DNA from: Vibrio atypicus | Lineage (GTDB): Bacteria > Pseudomonadota > Gammaproteobacteria > Enterobacterales > Vibrionaceae | Length of the DNA stretch: 64,000 nucleotides | Reading direction: 5' to 3' | Assembly (NCBI RefSeq): GCF_009811315.1 | Contig: NZ_BLID01000009.1 | Location: forward strand, 1-64,000 | Shown here: positions 43,154 to 51,676 of the stretch, in pieces | Layout: the number at the start of each line of letters is the position of its first letter | How positions within the stretch are numbered: position 1 is the first letter of the stretch | Translations under genes and position numbers: made by a program | The notes under the pieces: generated by a model | Told to the model about the DNA's origin: nothing | Databases searched by the model: none | The model's input: only the letters and a program-made list of their open reading frames with translations

Positions 43154-44773
43154 ATGAAATGGAGTACTATCAGCTTTCGAAAGCGAATGCTGATTATCAT
43201 GACTTTATCCGGGCTGATAGAGCTATTGCTACTTGTCGCCGCCGGGTTTATTTACATCAAACACGCTCAAGAAGAAGAGATGGGTCTCAAAGCTCTTGGC
43301 GTGGCCTCGTTTTTGGCCAAATCCCCGTATGTGATCGAAATGATTGAAACCGGAGTGACGCCAGAACTGCAAACCCGATACAGAAGCCTCACTGAACTGA
43401 TTGGCGCCGCGTTTATTGTTATTGGCGATAAAGAAGGTGTGCGATTGGTGCACCCTGTTGATGAACGTATAGGTTTGCCAATGAAAGGGGGAGATAATAA
43501 ACGCGCCTTGGTGGATGGTGAAGCTTATATCTCAGTGGCAAAAGGTTCACTAGGCTACTCCGTTCGAGGGAAAACAGCCGTATTCAATCAGCAGGGCCAA
43601 ATTATTGGTGTAGTGTCGGTGGGTTATCTCATCGACAGGCTGCAAGATAAAATAGAACCTTTCCTTATTTATTTAATCATGATGGCATTTATTGTGGTTG
43701 CAGCAAATGTTCTGGTATCGAGTTATGCTTCGCGTAAGTTTCAACGAGCGATTTTAGGGTTCGAACCGGAAGAGATTGGCCGCTTATACGTTGAACTGGA
43801 TGTCACTTTGGAAACGCTCAAAGAAGGTATTTTGAGTATTGATGGCGAAGGGCGGCTACGCTCAATTAATCGCAGTGCTTGCCAAATCCTCAATATCAAC
43901 AAAGCGGATAGTATCAACCGCCCATTAAGTGAAGTGCTTCCAGATAGCGATTTGCAGTCAGTTTTACAAACAGCACGTACTGACAACGATATAAATCTCT
44001 ACCTCAATCAACAGCGCCTCATAGCCAACCGTAGCCCCATTATCGTAGACGATAAAGTTGTCGGTGCGGTATCGAGTTTTAGACTGCGTGATGATCTGAC
44101 AGAACTGACCGAACAATTAGCTAAAACCAAAGAGTATGCCGATTTGCTTCGCTCTCAGACCCATGAGCATCGAAATAAATTAAATACAATAAGTGGTATG
44201 GTTCAAATGGGAGAGTTAGAGGCCGTTCAGCACTTAATTGGTCAAGAAACCGCCCATTATCAAGCGCTTATAGAGTTTTTGAGAGAAACTGTTAAAGAGC
44301 CCTTGATCGCCGGGATGTTGCTCGGTAAAACGGAAAGGGCAAGAGAATTGGGATTGGAGCTTGTCGTTGAAGAGGGCTCGCGTTTAGAGCCTTTGCCAGA
44401 CAGGATTAATGCAGAAGATGTCGTGACCATTGTTGGCAACTTAATCGACAACGCATTTGATGCAACAAGAGAGGCTATTGCGTCAGATGTTAACTTCGCT
44501 CATGAGCGTCGCAAAATAGAAGTTTCAGTCAGTGATTATGGCAATGAAGTAATTTTAGAAGTCTCGGATCACGGTTGCGGCTTACCTGATAACATTGCTG
44601 CGGAAGAATTGGTGATGCGAGGCGTATCGACGAAAGACAAGCAGACTCGAGGTGTAGGATTGCATCTTGTCAGCGAGCTTGCTCTGCGTTACCAAGGCGA
44701 ATTGGAAATGGTAAACAATAAGGAGAGTGGGGCCAGAATGACGGTGTATCTACCTAAGGAAGATTTGGTATGA
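43154..44773 (+). CDS. CitA/DcuS-family sensor histidine kinase
   Basis: 539 residues from the ATG at 43154, which has AAGGAG upstream; the open frame starts earlier at a poor codon. TM1 (about 13-35), a periplasmic sCache/PDC-like domain with LVHPVDERIGLPMKGGDNKRA, TM2 (about 170-190), a cytoplasmic PAS (about 210-315), a phosphoacceptor segment SQTHEHRNKLNTISGM, and an ATPase domain with GNLIDNAFDA and GVGLHLV. The family senses C4-dicarboxylates or citrate. The response-regulator gene overlaps by 4 bases. No transport or lyase genes sit next to it, so its targets are elsewhere. Confidence 0.92.
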   Translation: MKWSTISFRKRMLIIMTLSGLIELLLLVAAGFIYIKHAQEEEMGLKALGVASFLAKSPYVIEMIETGVTPELQTRYRSLTELIGAAFIVIGDKEGVRLVHPVDERIGLPMKGGDNKRALVDGEAYISVAKGSLGYSVRGKTAVFNQQGQIIGVVSVGYLIDRLQDKIEPFLIYLIMMAFIVVAANVLVSSYASRKFQRAILGFEPEEIGRLYVELDVTLETLKEGILSIDGEGRLRSINRSACQILNINKADSINRPLSEVLPDSDLQSVLQTARTDNDINLYLNQQRLIANRSPIIVDDKVVGAVSSFRLRDDLTELTEQLAKTKEYADLLRSQTHEHRNKLNTISGMVQMGELEAVQHLIGQETAHYQALIEFLRETVKEPLIAGMLLGKTERARELGLELVVEEGSRLEPLPDRINAEDVVTIVGNLIDNAFDATREAIASDVNFAHERRKIEVSVSDYGNEVILEVSDHGCGLPDNIAAEELVMRGVSTKDKQTRGVGLHLVSELALRYQGELEMVNNKESGARMTVYLPKEDLV

Positions 44774-45453
44774 CGACAAAAACCAAAGTGATGATCATTG
44801 AAGATGATATTGCTATTGCTCAGTTACATCAAAAATACCTAGAGCAAATCGGAAGCTATGAGGTTATTGGTATTGCAACGAGTAAAATGGAAGCCAGCAT
44901 TCAGCTTGATATTTTAAAGCCTGAATTACTTTTGTTGGATGTGCATCTTCCTGATGGTTCTGGCTTGGAGATTCTAAATGAGCTTCGTAGTAAAAATTTA
45001 GGGTGCGATGTCATCCTAATTACCGCTGCGAGAGATGTGGATACCCTACAGCAGGCGATGCGTGGTGGGGTAGTTGATTATTTGCTTAAGCCAGTTATGT
45101 TCCCAAGGTTAGAGGCTGCCTTAACAAAGTATGTGGGGCAGAAGCTTCAACTACATCACACTAATGACTTAGATCAGTCAATGGTGGATAAAATGCTTCA
45201 ATCTACTAACACGCCGGACATTGCTTCTACTCGTTTACCAAAAGGAATCGATGGTGTGACGTTAGATAAAATCAAAGCGTTATTTCATCAGGCCGTAAAC
45301 TTAACTGCTGATGAAGCTGGTGAAAAAATAGGGGCTAGTCGAACAACTGCGCGGCGTTATTTAGAATACCTAATTAGTACTGGTGAACTTGAAGCAGATC
45401 TCAATTACGGGTCAGTAGGTCGTCCTGAGCGAACTTACAAACGCTCAACCTAA
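44770..45453 (+). CDS. CitB/DcuR-family response regulator
   Basis: 227 residues. Receiver domain (about 6-120) with phosphoacceptor aspartate in LLLDVHLPDGSG and the conserved lysine in YLLKPV. A C-terminal helix-turn-helix around TADEAGEKIGASRTTARRYLEYL. It overlaps the kinase gene by 4 bases (ATGA), so the pair is translationally coupled. It presumably activates uptake or fermentation genes for organic acids, as in the family. Confidence 0.92.
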   Translation: MTTKTKVMIIEDDIAIAQLHQKYLEQIGSYEVIGIATSKMEASIQLDILKPELLLLDVHLPDGSGLEILNELRSKNLGCDVILITAARDVDTLQQAMRGGVVDYLLKPVMFPRLEAALTKYVGQKLQLHHTNDLDQSMVDKMLQSTNTPDIASTRLPKGIDGVTLDKIKALFHQAVNLTADEAGEKIGASRTTARRYLEYLISTGELEADLNYGSVGRPERTYKRST

Positions 45454-45535
45454 TTAACTAAATGAATCGGTCAATTCTAGACGTATCGTATTACTGCCTC
45501 TAAAGTATATAAGAGTCATTACCTTAGAGGTGTGT

Positions 45536-46342
45536 ATGCAAGTCATAGCCATTCTTTTTCTTTTACTCTCGACCAGCGTTTACAGTAAAGAGACTATTTC
45601 ACTTACGCTTGTATCGCAGATCGATGGTGGACACGCGTTTTACCATGAATTGCTGTATGAAGCTCTTACGGCTCAAGGCCATGATGTCGAAATCTCGATT
45701 TTAGATGAGCATACTCCGCAAAAGCGAGCCATAAAAATGGTCAGCTCTGGAGCACTCACGTTGACGTGGTTACTGCCAACTTCCGAGCGTGATGCTAAAT
45801 TTGTTTCAGTTGGTGTTCCGATAACTAATGGCTTAATCGGCAAGCGTATCATGTTAATCCCACCAGAACTTCAAGCTAAGTTTTCAAAAATTAATAATAT
45901 AGATGAATTGCGAGCATCGGGATTGATTGGCGGAATGGGTATCAATTGGTTCGATGTAGAGGTATGGGAGAGTAATGACCTTGCTGTCTATCGAGAAGAT
46001 GGTGAATGGCGAACTCTATACCAGAAACTAACTGTAGATGGTGATGTTAACTATTTTCCTAGAGGTCTTAATGAAGTTATGAATGAGGCTAAACTGAATC
46101 CTCATCTGGCCATAGAAAACCATCTTTTACTGCAGTATGAAAGGGACTTTTATTTTTATATATCTCCTAAATATGCAGACCTGCAGCCCCTATTGTATGA
46201 CGCACTGCTGAAAGCGCGTGAAAATGGAATGATAGAGAGGCTTGTTCAAAAGCATTGGGGAGATGCTCTACAAGAAGTCAATGAATCACAAAGAACGGTC
46301 ATCGAACTCAGTTTGCCATCGCAGCCTTCGCAAAAACAGTAG
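45536..46342 (+). CDS. Orphan periplasmic solute-binding-like protein
   Basis: 268 residues from the ATG at 45536 with AGAGG upstream. Signal peptide cleaved after VYS (about residue 18). The body resembles extracellular amino-acid-type binding proteins (SBP family 3): LTLVSQIDGGHAFYHELLYE near the start and a two-lobed alternation after it. No permease or ATPase gene is adjacent. It starts 82 bases after the response-regulator gene, so it may be under the same control or act as a sensory binding protein. Ligand unknown. Confidence 0.7.
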   Translation: MQVIAILFLLLSTSVYSKETISLTLVSQIDGGHAFYHELLYEALTAQGHDVEISILDEHTPQKRAIKMVSSGALTLTWLLPTSERDAKFVSVGVPITNGLIGKRIMLIPPELQAKFSKINNIDELRASGLIGGMGINWFDVEVWESNDLAVYREDGEWRTLYQKLTVDGDVNYFPRGLNEVMNEAKLNPHLAIENHLLLQYERDFYFYISPKYADLQPLLYDALLKARENGMIERLVQKHWGDALQEVNESQRTVIELSLPSQPSQKQ

Positions 46343-46413
46343 CGTATTATTGATGTAAGCGATTAAAATCTAATAATAATGAACGTAGTTCTCTCAGGTT
46401 TAGTGAGTCGTCG

Positions 46414-47070
46414 ATGGAAAGTGTTTTTATTGTTGTTGCCATCTTGGTGGTGTTCTTCTTTGTGGTCCAACAACGCTACCTTAAGCAAGATGAGTTAAAA
46501 GACAGCGCATATAAGAAAAAAGGGCCTTTGCTCAATATGCAAGAGTCAGCTTTTTACAATGCACTTGTTACCGCAGTTGGCCAGCATGGAATAGTGTTAG
46601 CTAAGGTGAATATGACTCACGTCGCAACACCACTCTCGACGAATAAAAAACAGTGGTTCATCGCAAACAATAGAATTGCTAAGAGTTACTTTGATTTTGT
46701 TGTATGTGATCCTCGAAGCTTACACCCTAGGGTCGTTATTGAACTGGATAATGGTAAAGAGCTTGATAAAGGTAAGATTGAGCGTCAAAAGCTTCTAATG
46801 CATGTATGTAAATCTGCTTCGATCCCTTTGATTGGTGCGAGTATTAAACACAGCTATCAAGTTGGGCGTTTACGCCGATTGCTAGCGGCTCATATTGACC
46901 TAATTGAGCCTGATAAGGAAGTTCGTTTCTGTAAGCGATGCGGGAGCCCAATGGTGATAAAAACGGCCAGTCAGGGTGAGCATAAGGGGCGTCGTTTCTT
47001 TACTTGTAGTCGTCAGCCACATTGTACTTATACCGAAAACTACAATGTTGTGTTTGAAGAAGATGCGTGA
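46414..47070 (+). CDS. DUF2726 protein with topoisomerase-type zinc finger
   Basis: 218 residues. A membrane anchor at about 2-18, then a DUF2726 nuclease-like fold (about 38-155) with FDFVVCDPRSLHPRVVIELD and DKGKIERQKLL, reminiscent of restriction-type endonuclease folds. The C-terminal C4 zinc finger has CKRCGSPM and later CSRQPHC, like topoisomerase I DNA-binding fingers. Together this suggests nucleic-acid binding. Function not established. It is convergent with the diguanylate cyclase gene, with an 11-bp hairpin between them. Confidence 0.8.
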   Translation: MESVFIVVAILVVFFFVVQQRYLKQDELKDSAYKKKGPLLNMQESAFYNALVTAVGQHGIVLAKVNMTHVATPLSTNKKQWFIANNRIAKSYFDFVVCDPRSLHPRVVIELDNGKELDKGKIERQKLLMHVCKSASIPLIGASIKHSYQVGRLRRLLAAHIDLIEPDKEVRFCKRCGSPMVIKTASQGEHKGRRFFTCSRQPHCTYTENYNVVFEEDA

Positions 47071-47078
47071 TTGATGTG

Positions 47079-47113
47079 GCTTTGTACGATTCAATGCTGA
47101 GTTCGTACAAAGC
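47079..47113. terminator. Hairpin between convergent genes
   Basis: GCTTTGTACGA and TCGTACAAAGC form an 11-bp perfect stem. No T run follows, so it is a possible bidirectional stop or RNA-stability element. Confidence 0.5.
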
Positions 47114-47117
47114 TCAC

Positions 47118-48173
47118 TTAGCTGGAAGATAATGCAGAGGCTTGCTCATTACATACCATAACTTGGTTTCGGCCATTCTTCTTTGCTTTATAAAGTTCTT
47201 TATCCGCTTCTTTTAGTACGGATTCTAAACTATCAAAATGGTGGCATTGGTATACACCGATACTGGCAGTGAGCTTAATCGCCACCTCCGCGCCGTTGAA
47301 GTCATAGCGTTCAATTGCGTGTCTAATTTGTTCTGCTTTGTAAGTGGCTTGAAGTAAATCTGAGTCGTGCAGTGCAATACAAAACTCCTCTCCTCCAATT
47401 CGATACACCAGATGCTCATCACTCAATGCGTCCAATAAAGCCGCGGTTTCCACTAAGACTTTATCTCCCACATCGTGACCATATTGGTCATTAACCTGCT
47501 TAAAAAAATCCAAATCTAGGATGAGGAGAGATACTGGAACTTTGATACTCTCGTTGTGGTAGCGATTGAAGTTATGCACCAGTGCATGTCGGTTATAAAC
47601 ATTGGTGAGCGAGTCGCGGGAGGCGAGTTGCCCTAAAGACGCCTCTGAAGTCTTTCTTTTGACTTCCAGTATGTGGGAAGTAAGCCAAATGCATAAAAAA
47701 GTGAGAGAGAAATTGATTGCAAGGTGAGCACTTTCAACGAAGCTGCATTCAATTACTTTGTAGGTAACCGTAATTAAAACAGTTAAAAAACCTGCTCCTG
47801 TTGCAAACATGCCTTTGCGTCTACCCAAAATAAGATAAAACAACACGGGAAACAGGCATGCCCATATGAATAGGCCATAGGATAGGGGATAAATAAAGTT
47901 GGCGTAGGTGACAAGCGTAATGAGTGCAAAAACGTAACTCACCGTCATTGTAGAGTTAATGGTTTGGCGATAGGTGTTATAGCAAACAAACAGTGATACG
48001 AGACAAAACGTGAGTGATATCCACGTCTGAGTGTATTCGGTGCCACTTAGCAGATTAACGGCGCTAAAAGTCGCTGACATACAAGCAAGCAACAGGCTTA
48101 ACCAAAATAAAACTGCTCGACGAATATGTCGAGAAGGATTAAATATATCGAGTTCCATTTCCTTTGCCTGCAT
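47118..48173 (-). CDS. Diguanylate cyclase with membrane sensor
   Basis: 351 residues from the ATG at 48173; the start is uncertain because no strong ribosome binding site is seen (an ATG at 48158 is the alternative). About five to six membrane segments (about 18-170) precede a GGDEF domain (about 185-345) with the active motif RIGGEEF. No RxxD inhibitory site sits in the usual place five residues upstream, so product inhibition may be absent. It makes cyclic di-GMP from GTP. Monocistronic and divergent from nirB. Confidence 0.9.
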   Translation of the reverse strand: MQAKEMELDIFNPSRHIRRAVLFWLSLLLACMSATFSAVNLLSGTEYTQTWISLTFCLVSLFVCYNTYRQTINSTMTVSYVFALITLVTYANFIYPLSYGLFIWACLFPVLFYLILGRRKGMFATGAGFLTVLITVTYKVIECSFVESAHLAINFSLTFLCIWLTSHILEVKRKTSEASLGQLASRDSLTNVYNRHALVHNFNRYHNESIKVPVSLLILDLDFFKQVNDQYGHDVGDKVLVETAALLDALSDEHLVYRIGGEEFCIALHDSDLLQATYKAEQIRHAIERYDFNGAEVAIKLTASIGVYQCHHFDSLESVLKEADKELYKAKKNGRNQVMVCNEQASALSSS

Positions 48174-48291
48174 CAAGATGCTTACGTATAAATATCAGAC
48201 AATAGTATTCCTTTCTTTTGCGGAATCAAGAAGATAAATGAATCAAGATCACAAAAAACACATTCATTAGCAACTAAACAGGAGGGGGTTT

Positions 48292-48314
48292 ATAAGTTGG
48301 TGTTGACAACTTAT
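48292..48314. promoter_or_regulatory. 8-bp inverted repeat in the nirB upstream region
   Basis: ATAAGTTG and CAACTTAT flank GTGTTGA. It lies far (about 340 bases) from nirB and 119 bases upstream of the cyclase start, so it could regulate either. Confidence 0.4.
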
Positions 48315-48450
48315 TGATTTATAAAGTTTCGTGTATTTCCCCAATGAATTTGTGACGAAAATAAAGCTTAAGCCTTTAGTCGTAATTTGGTTCAAAAGAT
48401 GTCTTCTTCGTGACTATTCATTCATACAAGATAGATTTTAATGACAAGAT

Positions 48451-48496
48451 ATAACAAAAGATTCGGCTCACTTCACGAAATGTGAGGCTTTTTGTT
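48451..48496. other. Orphan terminator-like hairpin between the cyclase gene and nirB
   Basis: ACAAAAG/CTTTTTGT outer pairs and CTCAC/GTGAG inner pairs form a hairpin followed by T-rich sequence. It is not behind any annotated gene on the plus strand, and could end a short unannotated transcript in 48177-48450. Confidence 0.4.
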
Positions 48497-48542
48497 CTAA
48501 ATTGTAACTAAATGACAATTTTGAAGTGGTTATATTTTGCTT

Positions 48543-48559
48543 CTACCCCTTTAGGGTAG
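48543..48559 (+). promoter_or_regulatory. NarL/NarP-like palindrome upstream of nirB
   Basis: CTACCCCTTTAGGGTAG has a TACCCCT heptamer and an inverted partner TACCCTA. It is centred 28.5 bases upstream of the FNR site, the same spacing as the NarL/NarP and FNR sites of E. coli nirB. Confidence 0.6.
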
Positions 48560-48572
48560 TTTGATTCTGTAA

Positions 48573-48586
48573 TTGATTTACATCAT
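48573..48586 (+). promoter_or_regulatory. FNR box of nirB
   Basis: TTGATTTACATCAT matches TTGAT-N4-ATCAA with one mismatch. A class II position (-41.5) would put the transcription start near 48621, with AACAAT as a weak -10 element at 48609-48614. Confidence 0.75.
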
Positions 48587-48650
48587 GTATTAATTTTCTT
48601 TCATAATTAACAATTAGCTCAGATAAAAAACCTAACCCTTAGGAAGTACT

Positions 48651-51209
48651 ATGAGCAAGTTGAAGCTGGTTGTTATCGGTAACGGTATGGTAGGTCACCG
48701 TTACATTGAAGACCTAGTTGAGAAGACGGACGCTTCTCAATATGAGATCACTGTTTTCTGTGAAGAACCTCGTGTCGCTTATGACCGAGTCCACCTTTCG
48801 TCTTACTTTTCTCATCACACAGCTGATGAACTTTCTTTAGTCAAAGAAGGCTTCTACGAGAAACACGGCATCAACATGCTAATCGGTGAACGTGCCATTA
48901 ACGTGAACCGTGATAAACACATCGTTTACTCAAGTTCTGGTCGCGAAATCAAATATGACAAATTGATCATGGCGACGGGTTCTTTCCCATTCGTTCCACC
49001 AATCAAAGGCCGCGAGAGCAAAGATTGTTTCGTCTACCGTACGATTGAAGATCTAAAAGCAATCGAAGCTTGTGCGAAAAAGAGCAAAGTAGGCGTGGTA
49101 ATTGGTGGTGGTCTACTTGGTTTAGAAGCGGCTGGCGCACTGAAAGCTTTGGGTGTTGAAACGCACGTGATTGAGTTTGCACCAAAACTAATGGCTGAGC
49201 AGTTAGATCAGGCGGGTGGTAACCAGCTTCGCCAAAAAATCGAGAGCATGGGCGTAAAAGTTCACACTAGCAAAAACACGCTAGAAATCGCTCCTGAGGG
49301 TAAAGATGCACGTAACGTTATGCGTTTCGCTGATGGTACAGAGTTAGAAACGGACTTTATCGTCTTCTCTGCGGGTATTCGACCTCAAGACAAACTTGCT
49401 CGTGACATGAAGTTAGACGTAGCGCCACGTGGCGGTATCGCAATCAACGACTTCTGCCAGACTTCAGATGAAAACATCTACGCGATTGGCGAGTGTGCAT
49501 CGTGGAATGAAACTTTCTACGGCCTAGTAGCACCGGGTTACAAAATGGCGACAGTGGCAGTTGACCACATCGTTGGTAACGACAGCAAGTTTGAAGGCGC
49601 TGACATGTCCGCAAAACTTAAACTTCTTGGCGTAAAAGTAGGTTCTATTGGTGATGCTAACGGTCGCACTCCGGGTTGTAAGAGCTACGTTTACCAAAAC
49701 GAAGAGCAAGAAGTTTACAAACGCCTTATCGTTTCTGAAGACAACAAGAAGCTTCTTGGTGCGGTAATGGTGGGTGATACTTCTGATTACGGTGACCTTC
49801 TACAGCTTATGCTGAACGAAATTGACCTGCCAGAACATCCAGATGCACTTATTTTACCTGCGCACGCTGGTGGCGAAAAACCAACACTTGGCGCTGACTC
49901 GCTACCTGAGTCTGCGGTTATCTGTTCATGTTTTGATGTGACTAAAGGCAAAATTGCAGAAGCGGTTGCACAAGGTCATCACACGATTGGTGATATCAAA
50001 GCAGTGACAGGTGCGGGCACAGGTTGTGGTGGTTGTATCCCTCTTGTGACTTCTGTTCTTAACGCAGAGCTTGAAAAAGCAGGTGTTGAAGTGAAGAACG
50101 ACGTATGTGAGCACTTTGCTTACTCTCGTCAAGAGCTATTCCACCTAGTACGTATCGGTGAAATCAAATCGTATGAAGAGCTACTAGAGAAACATGGCAC
50201 GGGCTACGGCTGTGAAGTATGTAAGCCTCTAGCGGGTTCTATTCTTGCTTCATGCTGGGGTGACCACATCCTTAAACCGTCATTGGTTAAACTGCACGAT
50301 ACCAACGATAACTTCCTAGGTAACATGCAAAAAGATGGTACTTACTCAGTTATCCCTCGTATGGCGGGTGGTGAAGTAACGCCTCAGGCACTATCAGTTC
50401 TTGCTGAAGTTGCTGCTGAATACAACCTTTACACTAAGATCACTGGCGCACAGCGTATCGGCCTATTTGGTGCTCAAAAAGACGATCTTCCAGCAATTTG
50501 GAAGAAGCTTATTGCGGCAGGTTACGAAACTGGTCAAGCGTATGCGAAAGCGCTACGTATGGCTAAGACATGTGTAGGCTCGACTTGGTGTCGCTACGGG
50601 GTTCAAGACTCTGTTGGCCTAGGCGTCATGATCGAGAACCGCTACAAGGGTATTCGTACTCCTCATAAGATGAAGTTTGGTGTGTCTGGTTGTACTCGTG
50701 AATGTGCTGAAGCGCAGGGTAAAGATCTGGGTATTATCGCGACAGACGCAGGTTGGAACATGTACGTGTGTGGTAACGGCGGTATGAAGCCTCGTCACGC
50801 TGACCTACTTGCAGGTGACCTAGAGCAAGAGACACTACTGAAATATATCGACCGCTTCATGATGTTCTACATCCGTACAGCAGCACCACTACAACGTACT
50901 TCTGTATGGTTTGAGAACCTTGAAGGTGGCATCGACTACCTACGTGAAGTGATTATTGAAGACAAGCTTGGCATCAATGAGCAGTTAGAAGCAGACGTTG
51001 CGAAGCTAGTTGAAGAGTATCGTTGTGAATGGACTGACACTATCAACGACGAAACTCAGCTTAAGCGATTTGCGCACTTCGTGAATTCTGACGAGCGTGA
51101 TGACAATGTCATGTTTGTGACTGATGGACGTGAGCAACACCGCCCAGCGACATTTACTGAAAAACATCCTGAAGCGAAAGGCGACATCCTTCACGTAGAA
51201 GTCGTGTAA
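48651..51209 (+). CDS. nirB: NADH-dependent nitrite reductase, large subunit
   Basis: 852 residues. N-terminal FAD/NAD(P) binding domains (GNGMVGHR; GGGLLGLEAAG), a bacterioferritin-type [2Fe-2S] domain (CSCFDVTKGK with CGGC, about 425-460), then the siroheme/4Fe-4S nitrite/sulfite reductase domain with GSTWCRYG and GVSGCTRECAEAQ. It reduces nitrite to ammonia in the cytoplasm with NADH. The ATG at 48651 follows AGGA. NirD starts 14 bases after the stop codon, and the transporter and SUMT genes follow. FNR- and nitrate-responsive control fits the upstream sites. Confidence 0.98.
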   Translation: MSKLKLVVIGNGMVGHRYIEDLVEKTDASQYEITVFCEEPRVAYDRVHLSSYFSHHTADELSLVKEGFYEKHGINMLIGERAINVNRDKHIVYSSSGREIKYDKLIMATGSFPFVPPIKGRESKDCFVYRTIEDLKAIEACAKKSKVGVVIGGGLLGLEAAGALKALGVETHVIEFAPKLMAEQLDQAGGNQLRQKIESMGVKVHTSKNTLEIAPEGKDARNVMRFADGTELETDFIVFSAGIRPQDKLARDMKLDVAPRGGIAINDFCQTSDENIYAIGECASWNETFYGLVAPGYKMATVAVDHIVGNDSKFEGADMSAKLKLLGVKVGSIGDANGRTPGCKSYVYQNEEQEVYKRLIVSEDNKKLLGAVMVGDTSDYGDLLQLMLNEIDLPEHPDALILPAHAGGEKPTLGADSLPESAVICSCFDVTKGKIAEAVAQGHHTIGDIKAVTGAGTGCGGCIPLVTSVLNAELEKAGVEVKNDVCEHFAYSRQELFHLVRIGEIKSYEELLEKHGTGYGCEVCKPLAGSILASCWGDHILKPSLVKLHDTNDNFLGNMQKDGTYSVIPRMAGGEVTPQALSVLAEVAAEYNLYTKITGAQRIGLFGAQKDDLPAIWKKLIAAGYETGQAYAKALRMAKTCVGSTWCRYGVQDSVGLGVMIENRYKGIRTPHKMKFGVSGCTRECAEAQGKDLGIIATDAGWNMYVCGNGGMKPRHADLLAGDLEQETLLKYIDRFMMFYIRTAAPLQRTSVWFENLEGGIDYLREVIIEDKLGINEQLEADVAKLVEEYRCEWTDTINDETQLKRFAHFVNSDERDDNVMFVTDGREQHRPATFTEKHPEAKGDILHVEVV

Positions 51210-51223
51210 GGGGAGAAGAGATT

Positions 51224-51547
51224 ATGGCATTTACAAAAGTTTGTAACATTGAAGACATCATCCCAGGCACAGGTGTTGTGGCTTTGGTAGACGGTGAGCA
51301 AGTAGCAATTTTCCGCCCACGTGCGACAGAAGAAGTGTTTGCGATTAACAACATGGACCCATTCTTCCAATCTAACGTGCTATCTCGTGGCCTGATCGTA
51401 GAGCACGATGAGCAGCTTTGGGTTGCAAGCCCACTTAAGAAGCAACGCTTTAACCTCAAAACTGGGGCGTGCATGGAAAATGAGCAGTTCAACGTAAAAG
51501 CTTACAAAGCGCGAGTGACCAAAGGCTCGGTGGAAATCGCGGCTTAA
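51224..51547 (+). CDS. nirD: Nitrite reductase small subunit
   Basis: 107 residues, Rieske-like fold without the cluster ligands, as is normal for NirD. Conserved VALVDGEQVAIFRP and ASPLKKQRFNLKTGACM. It is a partner of NirB in NADH-dependent nitrite reduction, 14 bases downstream of nirB with GGGGAGAAGAG as ribosome binding region. The gap to nirC contains a hairpin. Confidence 0.96.
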   Translation: MAFTKVCNIEDIIPGTGVVALVDGEQVAIFRPRATEEVFAINNMDPFFQSNVLSRGLIVEHDEQLWVASPLKKQRFNLKTGACMENEQFNVKAYKARVTKGSVEIAA

Positions 51548-51575
51548 TAATCCGTTAGGTGAGATTTAATAGCTT

Positions 51576-51623
51576 AAAGGCTCGTCATTTCTTGACGAAA
51601 AACAGAGAAATTCGCGAGCCTTT
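51576..51623 (+). other. Hairpin between nirD and nirC
   Basis: AAAGGCTCG pairs with CGAGCCTTT (9 bp) around a 30-base loop that can pair inside. Only a few T residues follow, so it may attenuate transcription into nirC or protect the nirBD message. Confidence 0.5.
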
Positions 51624-51676
51624 CACTATTCAATTTTAACTTTTTAACCTTCAAATTTTTGAATAAGGACACATTC

